Assembly (NCBI GenBank): GCA_018710845.1
Contig: DVJB01000041.1
Span: forward strand, 34,194 to 98,193
Length of the DNA stretch: 64,000 bases
Origin: Candidatus Onthomonas avicola
GTDB taxonomy: Bacteria; Bacillota; Clostridia; Oscillospirales; Oscillospiraceae
Direction: 5' to 3'
A program made the translations under genes and the position numbers. Position 1 is the first letter of the stretch. Each line of letters opens with the position of its first letter. Below the pieces are notes generated by a model. That model was given only the letters and a program-made list of their open reading frames with translations, ran no database searches and was not told the origin of the DNA. Shown in pieces: positions 26,486 through 34,940 of the stretch.

Positions 26486-28870
26486 TCACACCGCCTGCGC
26501 GCGGGCAAAGCGCTGTACGGCGGTGAGACCGGCGTAGGTCTCCGCCGCACCGCCGTGTACGGCGACGAGCGTCGGGGCGGAGACGATGCCGTACTGCCGC
26601 GCCAGGTCCGGCTGTGCCCCGGCGTCGATCACGGTGTAACCGGCGCCCGCGGTGTCCAGCACGGCCCGGGCCAGACGGCAGTTCGGGCAGGTCGCGGTGG
26701 TGAAGAGGTAGAGCCCGTCAGGGAGCCCGCCCGCCGTGGGGGCAGCCGGTTTCGCAGAGGTCTCCGCCGGCGCGGCGCCATTCCGGCGGCGGAGGTGGGA
26801 TTTGCCGATGTCGTAGACCTTGCGCTCCTGGAACTCCTGCACCTTGCCGTCGTTCCAGTTCTGTACTGGGCGGTAATAGCCGGTGATGCGGCTGTAGACC
26901 TCCGTCCTCTTGCCGCAGTGCGGGCAGGTGTACTGCTCCCCGGCGAGATACCCGTGCTCGGCGCAGATGGAATAGGTAGGGGAGAGGGTGTAGTACGGGA
27001 GCTGATAGTGCTCCGCGATCTTGCGCACCAGCGCGGCGGCCGCCTTCCAGTCCGGCAGCCGCTCGCCCAGAAAGGCGTGGAACACCGTGCCGGAGGTGTA
27101 GAGCGTCTGGAGCCGGTCCTGGATGTCCAGCGCCTCGAAGATGTCCTCCGTGTAGCCCACCGGCAGGTGGGAGCTGTTGGTGTAATACGGGCGGTCGCCG
27201 TTCTCTGTGGCGGTGATGATGTCGGGATAGCGCTCCCGGTCGTGCTTGGCCAGGCGGTAGGCGGTGGACTCCGCCGGGGTGGCCTCCAGGTTATAGAGGT
27301 CGCCGTACTGCTCCTGGTAGTCCGACAGGCGCTCGCGCATGTGATTTAGCACCTCCACGGCGAAGTCCTGCGCCGCCGGGTGGGTGAGGTCCTCGCGCAG
27401 CCACTTCGCGTTCCGGCAGGCCTCGTTCATGCCGACCAGCCCGATGGTGGAGAAGTGGTTGTCAAACGTGCCGAGATAGTGCTTCGTATAGGGGTAGAGC
27501 CCCTCGTCTAACAGCCGGGTGAGCACGGTGCGCTTGGTCTTGAGGGAGCGGGCGGCGATGTCCATCATCTTGTCCAGGCGGCGGTAGAAGTCCCCCTCGT
27601 CCGCGGCCAGATAGGCGATGCGCGGCAGGTTGATGGTCACCACGCCGACGCTCCCCGTGCTCTCGCCGCTGCCGAAGTAGCCGCCCGACTTCTTGCGCAG
27701 CTCGCGCAGGTCCAGGCGCAGGCGGCAGCACATGCTGCGCACGTCGCTCGGCTTCATGTCGCTGTTGACGTAGTTGGAGAAGTAAGGCGTGCCGTACTTG
27801 CTCGTCATGGTGAACAGCAGGCGGTTGTTCTCCGTGTCCGACCAATCAAAGTCCTTTGTGATGGAGTAGGTAGGGATGGGATACTGGAACCCGCGCCCGT
27901 TTGCGTCCCCCTCGATCATGACCTCGATAAACGCCTTGTTCACCATGTCCATCTCCGCCTGGCAGTCGCCGTAGGTGAAGTCCATCTCCCGCCCGCCGAC
28001 GATGGCGCGCTGCCCGGCCAGGTCCTCCGGCACCCGCCAATCCAGCGTGATGTTGGAGAACGGGGCCTGCGTGCCCCAACGGCTGGGGGTGTTCACGCCG
28101 TAGACAAAGGACTCGATGCACTTCTTCGTCTGCTCATAGGTCAGATGGTCGGTGCGCACAAAGGGCGCCAGATAGGTGTCAAAGGAGGAGAACGCCTGCG
28201 CGCCCGCCCACTCGTTCTGCATGATGCCGAGGAAGTTGACCATCTGGTTGCACAGCGAGGACAGGTGCTTGGCCGGGGCGGAGGTGATCTTGCCGGGCAC
28301 GCCGCCGAGCCCCTGCTCGAGGAGCTGCCGGAGCGACCAGCCGGCGCAGTAGCCGGTGAGCATGGACAGGTCGTGCAGGTGCAGGTCGCCGCTGCGGTGG
28401 GCCTGGGCGATTTCGTCATCGTAGATCTCTGAGAGCCAGTAGTTGGCGGTGATCGCCCCGCTGTTGCTCAGAATCAGGCCGCCGACCGAATAGGTCACAG
28501 TGGAGTTTTCCTTCACCCGCCAGTCGCTGATGTCCAGGTACTGGTTCACCGTTTCCTTGTAGTCCAGGATGGTGGACTTCATATTCCGGAAACGCTCGCG
28601 CTGCTTGCGGTAGAGGATGTACGCCTTGGCAACGTCACCGTAGCCCGCCTCGCTGAGCACATGCTCCACGCTGTCCTGGATATCCTCCACAGCAATTTTG
28701 CCGTCCTTGATTTTGTCGTTGAAATCCGCCGTGACCCGCAGGGCGAGCATATCCATCACGCTCGGATGGCTCTGCTTGCCGACAGCGTCAAACGCTTTCT
28801 CCATCGCGGCGCGGATCTTGGCGATGTCAAATTCCACCACGGCCCCGTCGCGCTTTAAAACCTGATACAT
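26486..28870 (-). CDS. nrdD: Anaerobic ribonucleoside-triphosphate reductase with C-terminal thioredoxin/glutaredoxin-like domain
   Basis: ATP-cone N-terminus (MYQVLKRDGAVVEFDIAKIRAAM), zinc ribbon CAEHGYLAGEQYTCPHCGKRTEVY, glycyl-radical region SRITGYYRPVQNWNDGK, then DGLYLFTTATCPNCRLARAVLDTAGAGYTVIDA. Confidence 0.95.
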   Translation of the reverse strand: MYQVLKRDGAVVEFDIAKIRAAMEKAFDAVGKQSHPSVMDMLALRVTADFNDKIKDGKIAVEDIQDSVEHVLSEAGYGDVAKAYILYRKQRERFRNMKSTILDYKETVNQYLDISDWRVKENSTVTYSVGGLILSNSGAITANYWLSEIYDDEIAQAHRSGDLHLHDLSMLTGYCAGWSLRQLLEQGLGGVPGKITSAPAKHLSSLCNQMVNFLGIMQNEWAGAQAFSSFDTYLAPFVRTDHLTYEQTKKCIESFVYGVNTPSRWGTQAPFSNITLDWRVPEDLAGQRAIVGGREMDFTYGDCQAEMDMVNKAFIEVMIEGDANGRGFQYPIPTYSITKDFDWSDTENNRLLFTMTSKYGTPYFSNYVNSDMKPSDVRSMCCRLRLDLRELRKKSGGYFGSGESTGSVGVVTINLPRIAYLAADEGDFYRRLDKMMDIAARSLKTKRTVLTRLLDEGLYPYTKHYLGTFDNHFSTIGLVGMNEACRNAKWLREDLTHPAAQDFAVEVLNHMRERLSDYQEQYGDLYNLEATPAESTAYRLAKHDRERYPDIITATENGDRPYYTNSSHLPVGYTEDIFEALDIQDRLQTLYTSGTVFHAFLGERLPDWKAAAALVRKIAEHYQLPYYTLSPTYSICAEHGYLAGEQYTCPHCGKRTEVYSRITGYYRPVQNWNDGKVQEFQERKVYDIGKSHLRRRNGAAPAETSAKPAAPTAGGLPDGLYLFTTATCPNCRLARAVLDTAGAGYTVIDAGAQPDLARQYGIVSAPTLVAVHGGAAETYAGLTAVQRFARAQAV

Positions 28871-28928
28871 AGGACGCTCCTCCTCTTTTGCACTGGCGGT
28901 CCCGGCCCTGCCGGGATCTATCGCCACC

Positions 28929-28957
28929 AGTATAGTCTCTTTCTCAAGAGAAGTCAA
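28929..28957 (-). promoter_or_regulatory. nrdD promoter
   Basis: Minus strand TTGACT-17 bp-TATACT. Confidence 0.8.
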
Positions 28958-28998
28958 TATCTGGTGTAAGCTCAACTGAGCATCACAAGATATAGTGC
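28952..28998 (-). promoter_or_regulatory. Tandem NrdR boxes upstream of nrdD
   Basis: AGTCAATATCTGGTGT (28952-28967) and TCACAAGATATAGTGC (28983-28998) match the NrdR consensus acaCwAtATaTwGtgt at 11-12/16 and start 31 bp apart; the first overlaps the -35. Confidence 0.7.
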
Positions 28999-29001
28999 AT
29001 C

Positions 29002-29700
29002 TCAGACGCCGCGCAGCGCCACCTTTGGGACAAAGGGCCGCAGTCGGTCCAGCGCGGCGCGCAGCTCGTGTTCTGCCCAGGGGTGCAATCCGGAGTGCAG
29101 GACGCCCGGACTGTCCTGAAAAGATTGCAGAAACCACGCCTCCGGCCCAGAAATCCACCGGGCGAGGGCAATCAGGTCTTCCTCGCGGTGCAGCTCGCGC
29201 ACGACGGTGGTGCGAAACTCGAAGGGGACCGCGCCGCCCATCAGATAGTCGATGCTCTCCTGAAAGGGCGCCAGGGACAACCCGGCGATCCCGGCCGTCT
29301 CGGCATAGCGCGCCGGGGCGTTCTTGACGTCCATGGCGACAAAATCCGCCAGCCCCTCCTCCACCGCCCGGCGCAGCCGGGCGGGAAAGCCGCCGTTCGT
29401 GTCCAGCTTCACGGCGTAGCCCAGCGCCTTGATCTCCCGCAGCAGGCCGAAGACCTCGTTGGAGAGCAGCGGCTCCCCGCCGGTGACACACACCCCGTCG
29501 AGCATACCCTGCCGCCGCCGCAGAAAGTCGAGCAGAGCCTCCCGCGTGAGCGGCGCGAGCGCCCCCCGCTCCTCGGGCAGCACCAGCTCCCGGTTGTGGC
29601 AGAAGGGGCAGCGCAGATTGCACCCGGCCAGAAAGACGGTGCAGGCCACCTTTCCCGGGAAATCCAACAACGTCATCCTTTGCAGCCCAGCGATTGTCAT
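29002..29700 (-). CDS. nrdG: Anaerobic ribonucleoside-triphosphate reductase activating protein (radical SAM)
   Basis: GLQRMTLLDFPGKVACTVFLAGCNLRCPFCHN (CxxxCxxC), VCVTGGEPLL; start inferred at 29700. Confidence 0.94.
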   Translation of the reverse strand: MTIAGLQRMTLLDFPGKVACTVFLAGCNLRCPFCHNRELVLPEERGALAPLTREALLDFLRRRQGMLDGVCVTGGEPLLSNEVFGLLREIKALGYAVKLDTNGGFPARLRRAVEEGLADFVAMDVKNAPARYAETAGIAGLSLAPFQESIDYLMGGAVPFEFRTTVVRELHREEDLIALARWISGPEAWFLQSFQDSPGVLHSGLHPWAEHELRAALDRLRPFVPKVALRGV

Positions 29701-29755
29701 CTCAGTTTTCCCCCTTCGGAAACGCTCGCCTCTATCATGCCCCAATCGCGCGCGC

Positions 29756-29784
29756 TTGTCAATTGGCGCGTGCCCTGTTATCAT
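29756..29784 (+). promoter_or_regulatory. Promoter of MBL-fold hydrolase gene
   Basis: TTGTCA-17 bp-TATCAT. Confidence 0.6.
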
Positions 29785-29822
29785 GGAACTGACGATTCAG
29801 ATACCGGAAGGAGAGTGCGGCG

Positions 29823-30587
29823 ATGGATCACTGGTTTACGGTCGAAGCGCTGGAACCGGATACCTATGCCATCAGCGAGTACCGCCACTGGGAGGAGACG
29901 CACTGCTACCTCCTGTGCGGCGAGCGCCTGGCGCTGCTGATTGACGCCGGGCTGGGCGTGTCCGACCTGCGTGCGGTCACCGGCCGCCTGACCGACCTGC
30001 CGGTGCTGGCCGCGGTGACCCATGTCCACTGGGACCATATCGGCGCGCTGGGGCAATTTTCCTCCGTCGCGGTTCACGCGGCGGAGCGCGATTGGCTGGC
30101 CGGAGGCTTCCCGCTCCCCCTGGAAGTGGTGCGGCGGAATCTGACGCGCGGACACTGTGATTTCCCGCCCGGGTTTTCCGCGGCGGAGTACCGCGTGTTT
30201 CAGGGCGAGCCGCAGCGTATTCTGCGCGACGGAGACCGCCTCGACCTGGGCGGGCGCGCGGTGACGGTGCTCCACACGCCGGGACATTCTCCCGGCCACT
30301 GCTGTTTTTATGAGCCGGAGCGGGGAACCCTCTATGCCGGAGACCTGCTCTACTGCGGCTGTCTGGACGCGTTCTATCCGTCCACCGACCCGGTCCAATT
30401 TTGGCAGTCCGTCCGGCGGGTGCGGCGGCTGGCCCCACGCCGGATTTTGCCCGGACATCACCGGCTGGACTTGCCGCCGGACTTCGCGGACCGCGTGGAG
30501 GCCGCGTTTTCTGATCTGGCCTCCGGCGGAAAGCTGCGGCGGGGGAGCGGGCGCTTCTCCTTCGGCGGCTTTCAAATCCGCCTTTGA
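29823..30587 (+). CDS. MBL-fold metallo-hydrolase
   Basis: THVHWDHIGALGQF (HxHxDH), HTPGHSPGHCCFY, YAGDLLY, LPGHH. Confidence 0.92.
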   Translation: MDHWFTVEALEPDTYAISEYRHWEETHCYLLCGERLALLIDAGLGVSDLRAVTGRLTDLPVLAAVTHVHWDHIGALGQFSSVAVHAAERDWLAGGFPLPLEVVRRNLTRGHCDFPPGFSAAEYRVFQGEPQRILRDGDRLDLGGRAVTVLHTPGHSPGHCCFYEPERGTLYAGDLLYCGCLDAFYPSTDPVQFWQSVRRVRRLAPRRILPGHHRLDLPPDFADRVEAAFSDLASGGKLRRGSGRFSFGGFQIRL

Positions 30588-30626
30588 TGGGGGGAAAGCA
30601 TTTTTCCTTGTCCGCTATTAGCGTAC

Positions 30627-30655
30627 TTGCCAGCCACCGGCGCGGATGTTATAAT
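30627..30655 (+). promoter_or_regulatory. Promoter of pyrE-radC
   Basis: TTGCCA-17 bp-TATAAT. Confidence 0.75.
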
Positions 30656-30696
30656 GTGTTTGAAAACCAAACAAGATTTGACAGGAGGGAACCGCT

Positions 30697-31368
30697 TTGA
30701 CCTACAAAGAGGAATTTATCACCTTTATGGTGCGCTCCGGCGTGCTCACCTTTGGAGACTTCACCACCAAGAGCGGCCGGAAGACCCCCTATTTCGTCAA
30801 CACCGGCAACTATAAGACGGGCGCGCAGGCCGCCCGCCTGGGCGATTACTACGCCGCCTGCGTGCAGGAGAACCTGCCCGACGGCATCACCGCCCTCTTC
30901 GGCCCGGCCTACAAGGGCATTCCGCTGGCCGTGACCACCGCCGCATCCCTCTACCGCAACTATGGCCGTGACCTGCCCTACTGCTTCAACCGCAAGGAGG
31001 TCAAGGACCACGGCGAGGGCGGCTCCATGGTGGGATACAAGCCCCAGGACGGGGACAAGATCGCCATCATTGAGGACGTCGTCACCGCCGGCACCGCCGT
31101 GCGCGAGTCCATCGCCCTGTTTGAGCATGTGGCGAAGGTGGACATCCGCGCCCTCTTCGTCTCGGTGGACCGGATGGAGCGCGGCACGCGCGACTGCTCC
31201 ACCCTGGACGAGCTGCGCCAGGACTACGGCATCCAGGTCTACCCCATTGTCACCGTGCGCGAGATCATCGACTATCTCTATCAGCGCCCCGTCGACGGCA
31301 GGGTGCTCATCGACGACGCGATGCGCGAGCGGATGGAGGCGTATCTCACCGCCTATGGAGCCCGGTAA
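30697..31368 (+). CDS. pyrE: Orotate phosphoribosyltransferase
   Basis: FTTKSGRKTPYFVNTG, LFGPAYKGIPLAVTTAASL, IAIIEDVVTAGTAVRE (PRPP motif). Confidence 0.95.
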   Translation: MTYKEEFITFMVRSGVLTFGDFTTKSGRKTPYFVNTGNYKTGAQAARLGDYYAACVQENLPDGITALFGPAYKGIPLAVTTAASLYRNYGRDLPYCFNRKEVKDHGEGGSMVGYKPQDGDKIAIIEDVVTAGTAVRESIALFEHVAKVDIRALFVSVDRMERGTRDCSTLDELRQDYGIQVYPIVTVREIIDYLYQRPVDGRVLIDDAMRERMEAYLTAYGAR

Positions 31369-32086
31369 GCCCGAGCGCGCATCCGACCCGCAGCGCGCCA
31401 AGAGCATCCACAGCGGCCACCGCAAGCGGGTGCGCCAGCGCTTTCTGGAGCACGGCGGGGAGGCGCTGGATGACTACCAGCTCGTGGAGCTCATCCTTTT
31501 CTACTCCCGCCCGCAGGGGGACGTGAACCCGCTGGCCCATCAGCTCGTCGCCCGCTTCGGCAGCCTGAAGGGGATTCTGGACGCCTCCACGCAGGAGCTG
31601 GAGCAGGTGATCGGCGTGAGCGACAACACCGCCGCTCTCTTCAAGCTCTTTTACGAGGTGATGCTCCGCTACCAGCGCAGCGCCCAGACGCCGGGGACCA
31701 TCATCAACAGCAGCGAGGACGCGGGGGAGTACCTGCGCCCCTGCTTCGTCGGCGCGCAGACCGAGCTGGCCTATCTCCTCTCGGTGGACGCCAAGGGCAA
31801 GCTGCTCGGCTGCGACCTCGTCAACCGCGGCGCGGCGGACGCCGTCCTGCTCGACCAGCGCCGCGTGGTGGAGCTGGCCATCCGCCGCCGGGCCAGTCAG
31901 GTCTTTCTCGCCCACTGCCACACCAGCGGTCTGGCCGTCCCCTCCCAGGAGGATATCTGGGCGACCCAGCGCATCGCCCACACCCTCGCGCAGCTGCACA
32001 TCCGCCTGACCGACCACCTCATCTTTGCCGATAACGACTATGTCTCCCTCGCCCAGTCCGGCATTCTGGAGATACGGCCGATGTGA
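31355..32086 (+). CDS. radC: RadC/JAB-family protein
   Basis: RKRVRQRFLEHGGEALDDYQLVELILFYSRPQGDVNPLAHQLVARFGSL... VFLAHCHTSGLAVPSQED (HxH...SxxD JAMM); overlaps pyrE by 14 bp. Confidence 0.92.
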   Translation: MEPGKPERASDPQRAKSIHSGHRKRVRQRFLEHGGEALDDYQLVELILFYSRPQGDVNPLAHQLVARFGSLKGILDASTQELEQVIGVSDNTAALFKLFYEVMLRYQRSAQTPGTIINSSEDAGEYLRPCFVGAQTELAYLLSVDAKGKLLGCDLVNRGAADAVLLDQRRVVELAIRRRASQVFLAHCHTSGLAVPSQEDIWATQRIAHTLAQLHIRLTDHLIFADNDYVSLAQSGILEIRPM

Positions 32087-32118
32087 GCGCCTGCTACAAT
32101 TTCATTCATTCTGTCTCG

Positions 32119-32409
32119 GACGGCCGGCGTTTTCGCCGGCCGTCTGCGTGTCGACAAAGTCGACACGCTCGAACAAAATCTGCGATTTTGTTCGAAATAT
32201 GCGGCCGAACCGCGCGCCCCTGCGGGGCACACTCCCGGCCTCCCTGTGTTTTTGGGCCGGTACACGCCCGTCCCAAAAACGGATTTCACTCTATTTTGTT
32301 GCTACCGCAACAAAACTCCTGCGGAGTGCTTCCCGAACTTTTCATTTTCATTTAGAATTGACAAATATGCTTTTCGACAGACTGACGGCCGGCGTTTTCG
32401 CCGGCCGTT
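32119..32409. repeat. Multi-hairpin intergenic element, copy 1 (complete), bracketed by duplicated 25-bp hairpins
   Basis: GACGGCCGGCGTTTTCGCCGGCCGT at 32119-32143 and 32384-32408; internal hairpins A 32146-32168, B 32169-32195, C 32203-32240, D 32249-32279, E 32294-32315; terminal motif TTTTCGACAGACTGA 32371-32385. Confidence 0.75.
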
Positions 32410-32549
32410 TTCTGTCGGGTACAGCCCCGACCGCGCCCGGCGGAATTTCCATTTTGAGATTATTTTGAAGTTTCTCCCGACCGGATGCGCTATGATAGAG
32501 GGGAACCGGACCCCCGGCGTGCCGGGGAGAAGAAAAGGAGGTAATCCGA

Positions 32550-34940
32550 ATGAAGAAACTGACCGCGATCCTGCTGGCCCTGGCGATGCTCCTCTCACTG
32601 GCCGCCTGCGCGCCCGCCGCGGAGGGCGGTGCGTCCGACGGCACGGCGGGGGACGGGGCGGACGGCGTCTCCGCCGAGCCGCTCACCACCACCGGCCAGT
32701 ACCGTGAGCGCGAGATCACCCCGCCGGAGCTCAGCGACCGGGAGGGGGAGATCAGCGGCCTCTGGGCGGATGAGGACGGCGTGATCGACCTGACCTACTC
32801 CGAGTACGTCGGGGAAGAACAGACCTACACCCTCTTTCACTCCGACGACGGCGGCGAGAGCTGGACGAGCACGGCGCTGGAGGCGGACTATACCATGCGC
32901 GACAGCGCGGGCAGCCTCTACGGCGTCGAGATGGAGGGCAGCGAGGCGGCGGACGGCACGCTGACCGACCTGACGCCCTATCTCAACTACCGCCTGGCGG
33001 ACGGGACCTGCGGCCGCACCGAGCTGAAGCGGCCGGAGGGGAGCGCAGGGATTGACAGCTGGGGAAGCGCTCGCCTCGCGGGGGATCAATATATTCTCTT
33101 GATGGTCAACGACGGAGAGGAGACCTCCGACGGCTATCGGGCGGCTACCCTCTACGCCTTTGACCTCTCCACCGGCGAGACCGTCTGGCAGTACCGCAGT
33201 GAACTGGACTACATCGCCTTCAATGCGGTGGAAGACCGGGTCTATGTGCAGGAGTACGACGGCAGCGAACGGGGGACCATCCTGGACCTCGCCACCGGCG
33301 AGGCGTCCGGCACGTTTGACACCGACGTCCTGCGCGTGGACCTGTCTGACATTCTCCTGCGGCCAGACGGCGGCTACTATTATTACAGTTACGACGCCGG
33401 CGGCATCGGCTTCTCCATCCTGGACCAGGAGCTGGAGGAGGTGATCCTTGAGGGCGTGAACTATGGCTTCTCCCTCGTGAGCAACTGGGGACAGGCCATT
33501 CACGCCGTGCTCTCCGACGGGACCATCTTCTACTCCGGCACCGACGGGCAGAGCCACAGCCACGTCTTTCGCTTTGACTTTGACGCGGAGGCGGGCGCGC
33601 CCGAGGCCACGCTCGTGGTTTGGGCGCTGCAGGACACGCCGACGCTGCGCCGGGCGATGAACGCCTTCCGCCAGGCCCATCCGGAGGTGCTCATCGACTT
33701 CCAGCTCCAGTCGTTGGACTATGACGCGGGGCAGACCACCGCCGACCTGCTCAGCCGCCTCAATACGCAGCTGCTCAACGGCAGCGGCCCGGACGTCATC
33801 CTGTTTGACGGGATGGACTACACGAACTATATCGACGCCGGCGTCCTGCTCGACCTGAGCGACCTCGTGACGGATACCGACTTCGTCAGTCAGACCGTCT
33901 CGGCGATGCGGGCGGACGACGGGGGCTATTATGTCCTGCCCGCCCGCTTCTCCGTCCCCGTCCTCTACGGGGAGAACCTGGACGCCCCCGGGACGCTGGA
34001 CGCCTTGGCGGACGCGGTCTGCGCCGCGGGCGTGTCCCTCCCGGACGCCTCGCTCAGCCCGCAGGAGGGCTACGAGCTCTACGGCCCGGACGGCTATGAA
34101 TACGACTACCAGGCCCAGGAGGCGGAGGAGCGCGCCGCGCAGGTGGCCGCCGGCCTGCCCTACCTCGCCCTGAGCTCGATCTATGAGCTGGCAGAGATGA
34201 CTTGGAAGGTCAGCGCGGACACCATCCTGGACGGCGGCAGTCTGAATGAGGACGCGCTGCGCCAGTGGCTCGAACCGCTCAAGCGGATGAGCGACCACCA
34301 CGGCTTCTTCGCGGATACCGGAGCGAGCGATGAGGGAGGGAGCGCAAGCGCATTGATTGGATCGGTGGAGGAGAACGACTACGGCAACCTGGAGACAGAA
34401 ATTGGGAACAACGAGATGCTCTGGTCTGATGGGGAGGCCCTCGCGGCAGCGGCCAGCCTTCAGTCGGTGGAGCAGCTGCTGCTCGCCTCGTGGGAGCACT
34501 ACAACGTCGTGACGCAGTCCGTCCCGCTGGAGAACTTCTCCGTCGTCCCCTTCCCCGGGCTGACGGAGGGGGCCTACCAGCCGGAGGTGCTGCTGGCGGT
34601 GAACGCCGCCTCGGAGCACGCGGAACTGGGCAAGGAGTTTGTCTCCTATGCCCTCTCGATGGAGATTCAGCAGTACACCTACGGTGACGGCATGCCCGTC
34701 CTGCGCGCGGCGATGGACCAGCAGCTGGACTACTTCGCCTCCTACGCGGAGAAGTACGGCTGGGACATTGCCATGCTCGACGACCTCTTTGACACCCTGA
34801 CCACCCCGGTCGTTCTGGACGGAGGGGTCTATGAGGACGTGCTCTACACCGTGGGCGACTATCTGAGGGGGGAGGCCACGCTGGATGAAGCGGTCAGCCA
34901 GGTGCGGGAAGCGCTCGCCCTCCGCCTCGCGGAGCAGTAA
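32550..34940 (+). CDS. Lipoprotein: N-terminal Asp-box/beta-propeller-like region + C-terminal ABC solute-binding domain
   Basis: Lipobox LLSLAACAPA; FHSDDGGESWTST (Asp-box-like); C-terminal SBP pattern LVVWALQDTPTLRRAMNAFRQAHPEVLIDFQ...GPDVILFDGMD. Confidence 0.85.
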   Translation: MKKLTAILLALAMLLSLAACAPAAEGGASDGTAGDGADGVSAEPLTTTGQYREREITPPELSDREGEISGLWADEDGVIDLTYSEYVGEEQTYTLFHSDDGGESWTSTALEADYTMRDSAGSLYGVEMEGSEAADGTLTDLTPYLNYRLADGTCGRTELKRPEGSAGIDSWGSARLAGDQYILLMVNDGEETSDGYRAATLYAFDLSTGETVWQYRSELDYIAFNAVEDRVYVQEYDGSERGTILDLATGEASGTFDTDVLRVDLSDILLRPDGGYYYYSYDAGGIGFSILDQELEEVILEGVNYGFSLVSNWGQAIHAVLSDGTIFYSGTDGQSHSHVFRFDFDAEAGAPEATLVVWALQDTPTLRRAMNAFRQAHPEVLIDFQLQSLDYDAGQTTADLLSRLNTQLLNGSGPDVILFDGMDYTNYIDAGVLLDLSDLVTDTDFVSQTVSAMRADDGGYYVLPARFSVPVLYGENLDAPGTLDALADAVCAAGVSLPDASLSPQEGYELYGPDGYEYDYQAQEAEERAAQVAAGLPYLALSSIYELAEMTWKVSADTILDGGSLNEDALRQWLEPLKRMSDHHGFFADTGASDEGGSASALIGSVEENDYGNLETEIGNNEMLWSDGEALAAAASLQSVEQLLLASWEHYNVVTQSVPLENFSVVPFPGLTEGAYQPEVLLAVNAASEHAELGKEFVSYALSMEIQQYTYGDGMPVLRAAMDQQLDYFASYAEKYGWDIAMLDDLFDTLTTPVVLDGGVYEDVLYTVGDYLRGEATLDEAVSQVREALALRLAEQ

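Noticed and set aside
28871-29623. N-terminal extension of the 1045-aa nrdD ORF
   Set aside because: Overlaps nrdG on the same strand in a different frame and reads through the promoter/NrdR-box region; MYQVLKRDGAVVEFD is the standard NrdD ATP-cone start.
32119-32409. Copy 1 repeat as an IS element, tRNA cluster or CRISPR
   Set aside because: No ORF, no CCA or tRNA-like cloverleaf, no regular spacing; better explained as a multi-hairpin element.
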